DNA of 13,937 bases from assembly GCA_025963615.1 (NCBI GenBank), contig JAOQAL010000115.1:1-13937 (forward strand), written 5' to 3'. The DNA is from Chitinophagaceae bacterium. Lineage in GTDB: Bacteria; Bacteroidota; Bacteroidia; Chitinophagales; Chitinophagaceae. The translations under genes were made by a program, and so were the position numbers. Shown here one piece after another: positions 1-5,637 of this stretch (position 1 is its first letter; the number at the start of each line of letters is the position of its first letter). Below the pieces are notes generated by a model. That model was not told where the DNA came from, did no database searches, and saw only the letters and a list, made by a program, of their open reading frames with translations.

Positions 1-1253
1 ATCATATTATATACAAAACGACTGATCTCTGTGGATCCGGAAGGATCAAAATAATAATTGGGTTGTGATTGGTCCGATGTAATGCGGAAGAATCCATAAT
101 CCGCATCCACATTCAATTCATGCCCGGCTGTGTCCGCAAAGCGGTAATTAAGATTGAAGTTGGTATTGTCCCGGCCTGATGTAGTCTTATTATCGGCAAT
201 AAGAATGCGGTCTGTTTTCCCTGCAGGTATATAACTGATGGGTGTTCTGCTTTTATTAGCGAAATTGAAATCCGCGATATTGCCGTTTACGACCAGCCCA
301 AGCGTGTTATACTTGTTTAAAAAGTAATCAAACCCGGCTTTATAGCCATGGCTCTGATTTTTAAATTTAATTACTGACCGTTGATCAAACAAGGTATCTA
401 ACACTTCACGATGCAGGTTCATATTACTTTCATTCAAATTATTTGTATACGTATAATTTCCAAAAAGATTTATATTTTTATTCCGGTGGTTCAAAGAAAA
501 TCCCCCATTGTATTTTGGATAAACGCCAATCCCGTAACCTGCATTGACGGAACCATTGGTGCCAAAATTTTTATTTTTCTTCAGCCGGATATTAATAATG
601 CCAGCATTCCCGGCTGCATCATACTTAGCAGAAGGATTGGCAATAATTTCTATCGCCTCAATCTGTGAAGACTGAAGTGTTTTAAGGAAATCAGAAAGGT
701 CTTTGCCTGATAAAGGGGTAGGGCGTCCATCAACATATACCTGCACCCCATTTTTACCGGCAAGGCTCAGGTTGTCATCTTTATCCACCATGACCCCGGG
801 GGATTTTCTCAAAAGCTCTAAAGCATCATTACCCACTGAATTAATGGTTCCTTCGACATTTAAAATTGTTTTGTCTGCCTTTACTTCTACCATGGGCCTT
901 TTTGAAGTAACTACGACCTCTTTCATATCGCCCGTTATTTTATTTACCTGTAATGCTGGAATATTCATTTCGCCTGATCCGGAAAACTCAAAGGGTACAG
1001 AATAAACCGGTGAATACCCGATGTGTGACATACTGACCAGATATTGCCCCGCTTTAATTCCTTTAAAAGTATAGGAGCCGTTACTGTTGCTTGCTTCCAG
1101 TTTAACTATAGAGGAGTCTTTTGCATTTAGTAATGAAACAGTAGAATTTGATAACGCTTTTCCCTGCTGATCTTTTACATGGCCGGTAACCTGCTGCGCA
1201 AATGCTGACACAATCCAAAAAAGGCTGGCAGACAATATGGTAATCTTTCTCAT
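1..1253 (-). CDS. TonB-dependent-type outer-membrane beta-barrel protein (5' part, truncated by window edge)
   Basis: Reading on the minus strand from the ATG at 1253-1251, 417 codons are open to the left edge, so the C-terminal barrel is missing. Residues 1-20 form a signal peptide ([20 protein letters not shown]). Residues about 22-105 look like a carboxypeptidase-regulatory-like beta-sandwich ([13 protein letters not shown], then [20 protein letters not shown]). Residues about 112-225 form a plug-like domain with [41 protein letters not shown] and [20 protein letters not shown], all typical of the Bacteroidota outer-membrane beta-barrel family related to TonB-dependent receptors. Barrel strands begin near residue 230. 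Such proteins sit in the outer membrane and usually take up a ligand; the ligand cannot be read here. No SusD-like partner is visible, but the downstream side lies outside the window. A TAnnTTTG box and an inverted repeat lie just upstream. Confidence 0.9.
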   Translation of the reverse strand, partial: MRKITILSASLFWIVSAFAQQVTGHVKDQQGKALSNSTVSLLNAKDSSIVKLEASNSNGSYTFKGIKAGQYLVSMSHIGYSPVYSVPFEFSGSGEMNIPALQVNKITGDMKEVVVTSKRPMVEVKADKTILNVEGTINSVGNDALELLRKSPGVMVDKDDNLSLAGKNGVQVYVDGRPTPLSGKDLSDFLKTLQSSQIEAIEIIANPSAKYDAAGNAGIINIRLKKNKNFGTNGSVNAGYGIGVYPKYNGGFSLNHRNKNINLFGNYTYTNNLNESNMNLHREVLDTLFDQRSVIKFKNQSHGYKAGFDYFLNKYNTLGLVVNGNIADFNFANKSRTPISYIPAGKTDRILIADNKTTSGRDNTNFNLNYRFADTAGHELNVDADYGFFRITSDQSQPNYYFDPSGSTEISRFVYNM

Positions 1254-1279
1254 AAAAACTGGTTTTGATTATTTGTCGA

Positions 1280-1287
1280 CAAAACTA
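1280..1287 (-). promoter_or_regulatory. Putative -7 promoter element of the outer-membrane receptor gene
   Basis: On the minus strand this reads TAGTTTTG, a full match to the Bacteroidota -7 consensus TAnnTTTG, 27 nt from the receptor ATG. A TTTT tract about 20 nt further upstream could serve as a weak -33 element. The call rests on consensus match and position only. Confidence 0.45.
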
Positions 1288-1301
1288 TCGGCATATTACA
1301 A

Positions 1302-1322
1302 ACCGGAAAATGGGTTTCCGGT
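1302..1322. repeat. Perfect inverted repeat in the receptor/gcvH divergent intergenic region
   Basis: ACCGGAAA (1302-1309) and TTTCCGGT (1315-1322) are perfect reverse complements separated by 5 bases. The repeat sits just upstream of the minus-strand -7 box at 1280-1287, where it would overlap the -33 region, so it could be an operator for the receptor gene. A role in gcvH control or chance is also possible. Confidence 0.45.
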
Positions 1323-1437
1323 AAACTGCTTTTTTTGCCGTATGAGTGGCGGAATAAGCCGACATAATTCAAAAAACTTTTTCACCGGCGAACTTTATCC
1401 GTTGCTTTTAATAATATTTGCAAATAAAAAATTTACT

Positions 1438-1815
1438 ATGAGTTTTCCCGCCAATCTCCGTTATACTAAAGATCATGAATGGATCAAAGCAGAAGGTGAT
1501 ACTGCTACTATTGGAATTACAGATTTTGCCCAAAAAGAATTAGGCGACATTGTTTACATAGAAGTAGAGCTCATTGGAAAAGAGTTGGAAGCAGGTGCCG
1601 TTTTTGGAACGGTGGAAGCAGTAAAAACTGTTTCCGATCTCTTCCTGCCGGTTAGAGGTACTATTACAGAACTGAATCCCGCATTGGCCAATGCCCCTGA
1701 ACTCGTGAACAATGACCCATACGGAGAAGGCTGGATGATTAAAATGACAGTAAAGAATCCAGGCGATATTGAAAAGTTGCTGGATGCCGCTGCCTATGAA
1801 GCCATCGTAGGCTGA
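1438..1815 (+). CDS. gcvH: Glycine cleavage system H protein
   Basis: A 125-residue protein, the normal length for GcvH. It carries the lipoylated swinging arm that shuttles the aminomethyl group between the P, T and L proteins of the glycine cleavage complex in the cytoplasm. The N-terminal [11 protein letters not shown] and [16 protein letters not shown] are family hallmarks, and the lipoyl-attachment region is [13 protein letters not shown] with the modified lysine at K63. The reading frame is open further upstream to 1237, but the ATG at 1438 is chosen because homology begins there and the upstream peptide looks non-coding. No gcvT or gcvP is nearby, so the gene is separated from the rest of the system, as is common in Bacteroidota. 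There is no Shine-Dalgarno sequence; the leader is A/T-rich. Confidence 0.97.
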   Translation: MSFPANLRYTKDHEWIKAEGDTATIGITDFAQKELGDIVYIEVELIGKELEAGAVFGTVEAVKTVSDLFLPVRGTITELNPALANAPELVNNDPYGEGWMIKMTVKNPGDIEKLLDAAAYEAIVG

Positions 1816-1851
1816 AAATTATCTCCCGGAACAATTATTCCGTAAATGAAG

Positions 1852-1874
1852 CTAAATGTGGAGAAGACATTTAG
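1852..1874 (+). repeat. Hairpin-forming inverted repeat directly before the sigma factor start
   Basis: CTAAATGT (1852-1859) pairs perfectly with ACATTTAG (1867-1874) around a 7-base loop; one G-T and one A-T pair can extend it by two. Its right arm ends exactly where the TTG start candidate (1875) begins. There is no U-tract, so a classic terminator for gcvH is unlikely. It may be an operator or an RNA hairpin that controls access to the start codon. Confidence 0.45.
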
Positions 1875-2438
1875 TTGTATCTTAATCATCCATTGATTTC
1901 TAAATTTACATACGGTGAAGCTGAGCTGGTAACCCAATTACAGCACCGTAATAACCAGGCGTTTACCTACCTGTATGACAATTATTCCAAGGCCTTGTAC
2001 GGGGTTATAAGCCAGATTGTACCGGATAGGGAATCGGCTGATGATATATTACAGGAAGTATTCATAAATATTTGGCGAAAGATTGAAACTTATGATATTT
2101 CAAAAGGCCGCTTATTTACCTGGATGCTGAATATTGCCCGGAATGCGGCCATTGATAAAATCAGGTCAAAATCTTACCGGAATGAGTTAAAAAACCAGGC
2201 TTTGCCAGATGACGTAAGTATGCTTGGTGACCAATTTGTAAAGAGTAAGGCTGACGAAACCGGCTTAAAAAAAGTACTGGGGAAACTTAAGAAGGAACAA
2301 AGGGAATTGATTGAGTTATCCTATTTCCAAGGTTTTACACAGGAAGAAATATCAAAAGGATTAAATATACCATTGGGAACAGTAAAGACAAGGATGCGGA
2401 GTGCCTTATTACAATTGAGATCAATGATTGAACAATAG
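1875..2438 (+). CDS. ECF-family RNA polymerase sigma factor (sigma-70 family, RpoE-like)
   Basis: A 187-residue group-4 sigma factor that would direct RNA polymerase to a small regulon when released by its anti-sigma factor. Sigma region 2 spans about residues 28-100 (NQAFTYLYDNYSKALYGVI, DRESADDILQEVFINIW, GRLFTWMLNIARNAAIDKIR). Region 4 spans about 130-185 with the helix-turn-helix FTQEEISKGLNIPLGTVKTR. There is no ATG near the N-terminus: an in-frame stop (TAG, 1872-1874) precedes the frame, so translation starts at TTG 1875 or at the second TTG at 1893. I use 1875, without strong evidence between the two. The stop codon overlaps the GTG start of the next gene by one base, so the pair is almost certainly translationally coupled. 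Confidence 0.93.
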   Translation: MYLNHPLISKFTYGEAELVTQLQHRNNQAFTYLYDNYSKALYGVISQIVPDRESADDILQEVFINIWRKIETYDISKGRLFTWMLNIARNAAIDKIRSKSYRNELKNQALPDDVSMLGDQFVKSKADETGLKKVLGKLKKEQRELIELSYFQGFTQEEISKGLNIPLGTVKTRMRSALLQLRSMIEQ

Positions 2439-3238
2439 TGAATATAAAAGAATATATATCGAGTGGAATAGTACAGAGCTACGTAATGGGTTTGGCTTCA
2501 AAGGAAGAACAGGCAGAGTTTGAACAGCTTTGCCTGGAATACCCGGAACTGGTTGCTGCACGCAATATCTTTGAATTGTCACTGGAAAAACGGGCATTTG
2601 AAGATACCCCGCATCCACCTGCTTTTCTGAAAGAACAATTTATAAATTATATTAACCAGAATACTACCACCAATCAATCAAAAGTCATACAGATGGAACC
2701 GGCTATTCCCCTTGCGCAAAGCGGATCCGGTCTTAGGTGGTTGGCTGTAGCTTCAGTTATTTTTTTACTGGTATCCAGCTGGCTGGCTTACCGGTTTTAT
2801 AATGAAACGATTACATTGAAAGCTGAACTTCAGCATACGAAAGAAGCCCAGGCGAATCTTGGTACCCGTTTAAAAATACTGGAAGATTATGAAAAAATGG
2901 TTATCAATCCGAATGTGGCCGTTGTTAACCTAACCCCGATGCCCGAAAAGTCGCCGGCTTCTGCCAATATTTATTGGGACTCCACTACATCGAATGTTTA
3001 TTTGATCATTAAAAATATGCCCAAACTTCCTTCTGATAAACAGTACCAGTTGTGGGCGCTTATTGACGGCAAACCAAAAGATCTTGGCCTATTCGACATC
3101 AAAGACGACCATAAGGTAATGCTTAAGATGACCGATACGCGAAAAGCTGAGGCGTTTGCGATTACTGTCGAAAAAAGAGGAAATACCAGTGGACCTGATA
3201 TGGACCAATTACAGATGATGGGAAAGACTCAATTATAA
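2438..3238 (+). CDS. Membrane-bound anti-sigma factor, RskA-like
   Basis: This 266-residue protein starts at GTG 2438, inside the TAGTG junction with the sigma gene. Residues 1-85 are a cytoplasmic region expected to hold the sigma factor; it lacks the HxxxCxxC zinc motif of ZAS anti-sigmas. One membrane helix lies at about 101-119 (WLAVASVIFLLVSSWLAYRF), followed by a short coiled coil (about 122-153). Residues about 155-266 form the extracytoplasmic RskA C-terminal domain, with ANIYWDSTTSNVYLIIKNMP and KQYQLWALIDGKPKDLGLFD. Family knowledge says such proteins keep the partner ECF sigma inactive until a signal or proteolysis releases it; the signal is unknown here. The gene order sigma then anti-sigma with 1-nt overlap supports the pairing. 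Confidence 0.92.
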   Translation: MNIKEYISSGIVQSYVMGLASKEEQAEFEQLCLEYPELVAARNIFELSLEKRAFEDTPHPPAFLKEQFINYINQNTTTNQSKVIQMEPAIPLAQSGSGLRWLAVASVIFLLVSSWLAYRFYNETITLKAELQHTKEAQANLGTRLKILEDYEKMVINPNVAVVNLTPMPEKSPASANIYWDSTTSNVYLIIKNMPKLPSDKQYQLWALIDGKPKDLGLFDIKDDHKVMLKMTDTRKAEAFAITVEKRGNTSGPDMDQLQMMGKTQL

Positions 3239-3297
3239 CTCAATGCTCCTTTAACAATCTGATTTTGAAAATTCTTTGCAAATCATAATAAAGCTAT

Positions 3298-3359
3298 AGG
3301 AGTGATCTGCTTTCAGAGCTAGTTCACAGCAGCTTCTTTATAAAGGCTCCTTTTTTTAC
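3298..3359 (+). terminator. Possible terminator after the sigma/anti-sigma pair
   Basis: A run of seven T (3351-3357) follows GGCTCC. CTCCT (3347-3351) can pair with AGGAG (3298-3302), and the intervening segment contains the palindrome CTTTATAAAG (3336-3345). The outer stem is short and the loop long, so this is only a plausible terminator between the anti-sigma and VanZ-like genes. Confidence 0.35.
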
Positions 3360-3385
3360 ACTATAATTGCATCAAAATTTAAGAT

Positions 3386-3769
3386 TTGAAAAGAATTAGT
3401 CTTTTACCCTTCGCCATAATATGGTTCATTGTGCTCACCGTTCTCCTTACCCTGCCCGGATCGGCATTTCCCAAAGAAAGCTGGCTGGATAAAATACCCC
3501 TTTTTGATAAAATGGTGCATGTTGGCCTTTTTGGAGCACTTACCCTTCTTTGGAGCGGAGCTTTATCCAAAATAAAAAAAATTTCTATCTCCATGCAGCA
3601 ATTATTTGTTTTAATTGCTCTTGGTAGTAGTGTATATGGGATTATAATGGAATATGTTCAAAAGTATTTTATTCCCAACCGCTCTTTCGATATAGTAGAT
3701 ATTCTGGCGGATACTATTGGCAGTATAGCAGGTCTGTTTTTTGCAACCAAAGTCTATTTAAAAAGATAG
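3386..3769 (+). CDS. VanZ-family integral membrane protein
   Basis: A 127-residue hydrophobic protein with four predicted membrane helices (about 7-23, 42-61, 71-90, 104-122). The VanZ-family signature is present: DKMVHVGLFG (D41, H45), then E89 and Q92 in MEYVQ, R99 and D102 in NRSFDIVD, and the final helix DILADTIGSIAG. Most relatives have N where this protein has D109. The start is TTG 3386: an in-frame TAA at 3380-3382 rules out anything upstream, and the first helix begins almost at once, so an internal start is unlikely. VanZ homologues are tied to glycopeptide (teicoplanin) tolerance in enterococci, but the function in Bacteroidota is unknown. A TATAATTG box at 3366-3373, one mismatch from TAnnTTTG, could be its promoter. 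A strong hairpin begins at its stop codon. Confidence 0.87.
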   Translation: MKRISLLPFAIIWFIVLTVLLTLPGSAFPKESWLDKIPLFDKMVHVGLFGALTLLWSGALSKIKKISISMQQLFVLIALGSSVYGIIMEYVQKYFIPNRSFDIVDILADTIGSIAGLFFATKVYLKR

Positions 3770-3855
3770 ACCCCTGTGGAAACAGGGGTCGCAACCAAAA
3801 CTAACTGCTTATGAGAAAATTGACTGCTTTGTGTAATTAAGAACTAATATATTAG
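3760..3855 (-). ncRNA. Candidate small RNA on the minus strand
   Basis: Inferred, not recognised. A minus-strand TAATTTTG box (3860-3867) matches the Bacteroidota -7 consensus; initiation a few bases downstream would give a transcript beginning near 3854. About 65 nt later the transcript reaches the 9-bp stem (3790-3769) followed by TATCTTTTT, which would end it near 3760. The resulting RNA would be about 95 nt, contain no ORF of note, and overlap the last codons of the VanZ-like gene in antisense. No good -33 element is seen. The sequence matches no RNA family I can name. Confidence 0.3.
3769..3790. terminator. Strong GC-rich hairpin at the 3' end of the VanZ-like gene
   Basis: GACCCCTGT (3769-3777) and ACAGGGGTC (3782-3790) form a perfect 9-bp stem closed by a GGAA tetraloop on the plus strand, starting at the last base of the VanZ stop codon. 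On the plus strand no T-tract follows. Read on the minus strand, the same hairpin is followed by TATCTTTTT, the pattern of a Rho-independent terminator. It may therefore end minus-strand transcription coming from the 3860 region, protect the VanZ mRNA 3' end, or do both. Confidence 0.6.
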
Positions 3856-3859
3856 AACG

Positions 3860-3867
3860 CAAAATTA
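3860..3867 (-). promoter_or_regulatory. Putative minus-strand -7 element
   Basis: Reads TAATTTTG on the minus strand, a full match to TAnnTTTG, pointing into the 3760-3855 stretch that has no protein gene and ends in a hairpin with a U-tract. An 8-bp motif of this kind also occurs by chance, and no convincing -33 element is present. Confidence 0.3.
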
Positions 3868-4397
3868 CTGCCAATAGTATAACACCTGCTGTTAACAATT
3901 GTCTAAAACAAAATCTCCTATTACATCAGACGACAGGTGTTCAAAGAATCTTGTGCAACTATCAGAATATTATTCAAATCGCTTGCCAAAAGATTTATTT
4001 AAAGAACTAAATTCTTATACAAAGTTATAGGAAACGTTTTATTTCCCTGCAAATAAATACTTTAGATCTTGTTAAACTCGCCCAGCCGTAGCATGTTATT
4101 TCTTCTCCAAATGCGGACATTATTTCAGCCAGTTATTAAAAACGTGGCATAATATCTACGTTCACCAAATAACTTTCCAGCTGACACTTATTTAGAAAAT
4201 CAAAATGGTCTCTTTATAACCGGTACAAACACAGGGGTTTCCATAGGGGAATATGCTTAGTCTATTTTGTTCTGGAAATGCGACTGTCAAAATAATCAAA
4301 AGCTGTAGTCAGCAGCTTCTGGAAAATTAGAGAAGAAAATCACCTATTAAATTGCGGATAGCTGCAGATTGAGCCTTTGTTCCTGGTTAATGGTTTG

Positions 4398-4487
4398 ATG
4401 CCGGTGTTTGATTGGCTGATCATATTTGTTGTCGTTCCGGTAATCAATCTGTTCGGAATTTGTTTCCGGCAACCGAACGCATCCTAA
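4398..4487 (+). CDS. Doubtful 29-residue hydrophobic small ORF
   Basis: The ATG at 4398 opens a 29-codon frame ending at TAA 4485-4487. The product would be a single membrane helix: residues 4-23 (FDWLIIFVVVPVINLFGICF), followed by a short basic/polar tail. It ends 9 bases before the prfA stop codon, in convergent orientation. T-rich DNA easily yields hydrophobic peptides by chance, and there is no clear promoter, so this may not be a gene. I do not recognise a family. Confidence 0.15.
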   Translation: MPVFDWLIIFVVVPVINLFGICFRQPNAS

Positions 4488-4496
4488 TGAAAGTTT

Positions 4497-5561
4497 TTAG
4501 ACTTGGCTCGCCATCTTTTCCGAATTTTCGGCAAACTGTAACGCGTCAATAAATTCCTGAATATTACCATTCAGTACATCATCCAGGTTATAAACAGTCA
4601 ATCCGATCCGGTGATCTGTAACGCGGCCTTGTGGAAAATTATAGGTTCTTATTTTAGCGCTTCGGTCACCCGTACTAACCAGACTTTTTCTATGTCTTGA
4701 AATTTCTTCTTCCTGTTTCCGCACCTGTTCTTCATACAGCTTTGTCCGCATCATTTGCATTGCTTTTTCCCGGTTGCCTAACTGCGAACGTTCTGTTTGG
4801 CATACTATCACAGTGCCAGTTGGTATATGCGTCAGCATGACTTTAGTCTCTACCTTATTTACATTCTGACCACCAGCGCCGCCACTACGGGATGTTTCCA
4901 TCTTTACGTCGGCGGGGTTCAGTTCAAAATCCACTTCTTCTGCTTCTGGCATTACCGCTACGGTAGTAGCTGATGTATGCACCCTGCCTGAACCTTCGGT
5001 ATCGGGAACCCGTTGTACCCGATGAACACCGCTCTCAAACTTTAAAGTGCCATATACGTCCTCCCCTGTGACTTCCAGTTGTACTTCCTTATAGCCCCCT
5101 ACAGTTCCTTCATTCTCACTTAATATCGCTGTTTTCCAGCCTTTTCTTTCACAATAGCGGATATACATTCTTAAAAGATCTCCTGCAAACAGACTGGCTT
5201 CGTCGCCACCTGTGCCGGCACGCACTTCAATAATCGCATTCTTTTCATCTTGTGGGTCCTTGGGTATCAACAACTGGCGTATATATGTTTCCAATTTCGC
5301 CTTTTTTTCTTCGAGCACCGGGGCTTCAAGCTTCGCTAATTCCCTCAATTCCTCGTCATCGCCCCGTAATGCTTCCCTGCTGAATTCAATATCGTCCAAT
5401 ACCTTTTTATATTCATTATGCGCAATCACTATCTTTTCAAGGCTTCGGTACTCCTTGCTTGTAGCAGTAAATTTTTTATTATCGTTTACAATTGCCGGGT
5501 TGGTTAATGCCACGCCCAACTGTTCAAACCTTGCTTTTAAAGCTTCTAATCTATCTAACAT
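4497..5561 (-). CDS. prfA: Peptide chain release factor 1
   Basis: A 354-residue class-I release factor that recognises UAA and UAG in the ribosomal A site and triggers hydrolysis of peptidyl-tRNA. The N-terminal helical domain covers about residues 1-100 and the PCRF region about 60-200. The codon-recognition loop [18 protein letters not shown] carries the PxT tripeptide (P186-D187-T188) typical of RF1; RF2 has SPF. The catalytic GGQ is at 230-232 in [14 protein letters not shown]. The glutamine is normally methylated by PrmC. Length and start (ATG 5561-5559) fit the family. The gene is divergent from the amidohydrolase gene with 76 bases between the starts, and a TAnnTTTG box lies 55 bases upstream. 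Confidence 0.97.
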   Translation of the reverse strand: MLDRLEALKARFEQLGVALTNPAIVNDNKKFTATSKEYRSLEKIVIAHNEYKKVLDDIEFSREALRGDDEELRELAKLEAPVLEEKKAKLETYIRQLLIPKDPQDEKNAIIEVRAGTGGDEASLFAGDLLRMYIRYCERKGWKTAILSENEGTVGGYKEVQLEVTGEDVYGTLKFESGVHRVQRVPDTEGSGRVHTSATTVAVMPEAEEVDFELNPADVKMETSRSGGAGGQNVNKVETKVMLTHIPTGTVIVCQTERSQLGNREKAMQMMRTKLYEEQVRKQEEEISRHRKSLVSTGDRSAKIRTYNFPQGRVTDHRIGLTVYNLDDVLNGNIQEFIDALQFAENSEKMASQV

Positions 5562-5616
5562 CTGTAAATCCCCGTTTTTTCAGGAAAAGGAAAATTTTGT
5601 GTATAAATTCGGGCAG

Positions 5617-5624
5617 CAAAGTTA
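5617..5624 (-). promoter_or_regulatory. Putative -7 promoter element of prfA
   Basis: The minus strand reads TAACTTTG, a perfect TAnnTTTG match. A TTTG lies upstream with 24 nt spacing to the box, slightly longer than usual, and inside the start of the divergent gene. Initiation near 5610 would give a leader of about 50 nt. Confidence 0.5.
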
Positions 5625-5637
5625 ATAGAATAATCGC

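Larger units (their letters stand above)
3770..4496. other. Gene-poor stretch of about 730 bases
   Basis: No reading frame on either strand looks like a conserved protein. The stretch contains the hairpin at 3769-3790, a 9-codon ORF (3811-3840, MRKLTALCN), the perfect palindrome CTAATATATTAG (3844-3855), a minus-strand TAnnTTTG box (3860-3867), the distant inverted repeat AACACCTG/CAGGTGTT (3881-3888 and 3934-3941), a small stem AAGCTG/CAGCTT (4300-4305 and 4313-4318), a short hydrophobic ORF (4398-4487), and overlapping stems at 4451-4478. It may host a small RNA or the remains of a lost gene. I see no tRNA or rRNA. Confidence 0.6.

Noticed and set aside
411..1005. Plus-strand open frames opposite the receptor gene
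   Set aside because: They are antisense to a well-supported outer-membrane protein with signal peptide and plug motifs; the peptides have no recognisable domain.
1237..1437. N-terminal extension of the gcvH frame upstream to 1237
   Set aside because: GcvH homology starts at the ATG at 1438 and the 125-residue length is normal; the upstream 67 codons overlap the receptor promoter region and look non-coding.
3881..3941. Inverted repeat AACACCTG/CAGGTGTT as CRISPR-like or mobile-element ends
   Set aside because: Only one pair 45 bases apart, no repeated unit, no transposase and no target duplication.
4230..4249. Possible second copy of the 3771-3783 hairpin arm (GTTTCCATAGGGG against GTTTCCACAGGGG on the other strand)
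   Set aside because: Similarity covers only 12 of 13 bases, without the pairing arm, so chance is a sufficient explanation.
4971..5004. PDT instead of PAT in the release factor codon-recognition loop
   Set aside because: The RF1 signature is PxT with a variable middle residue, so this is ordinary variation and does not suggest a changed stop-codon specificity or explain the amber codon at 10115.
5212..5625. Plus-strand open frame of 137 codons opposite prfA
   Set aside because: Serine- and phenylalanine-rich antisense translation of the prfA coding sequence; prfA motifs (PxT, GGQ) make the minus strand certain.
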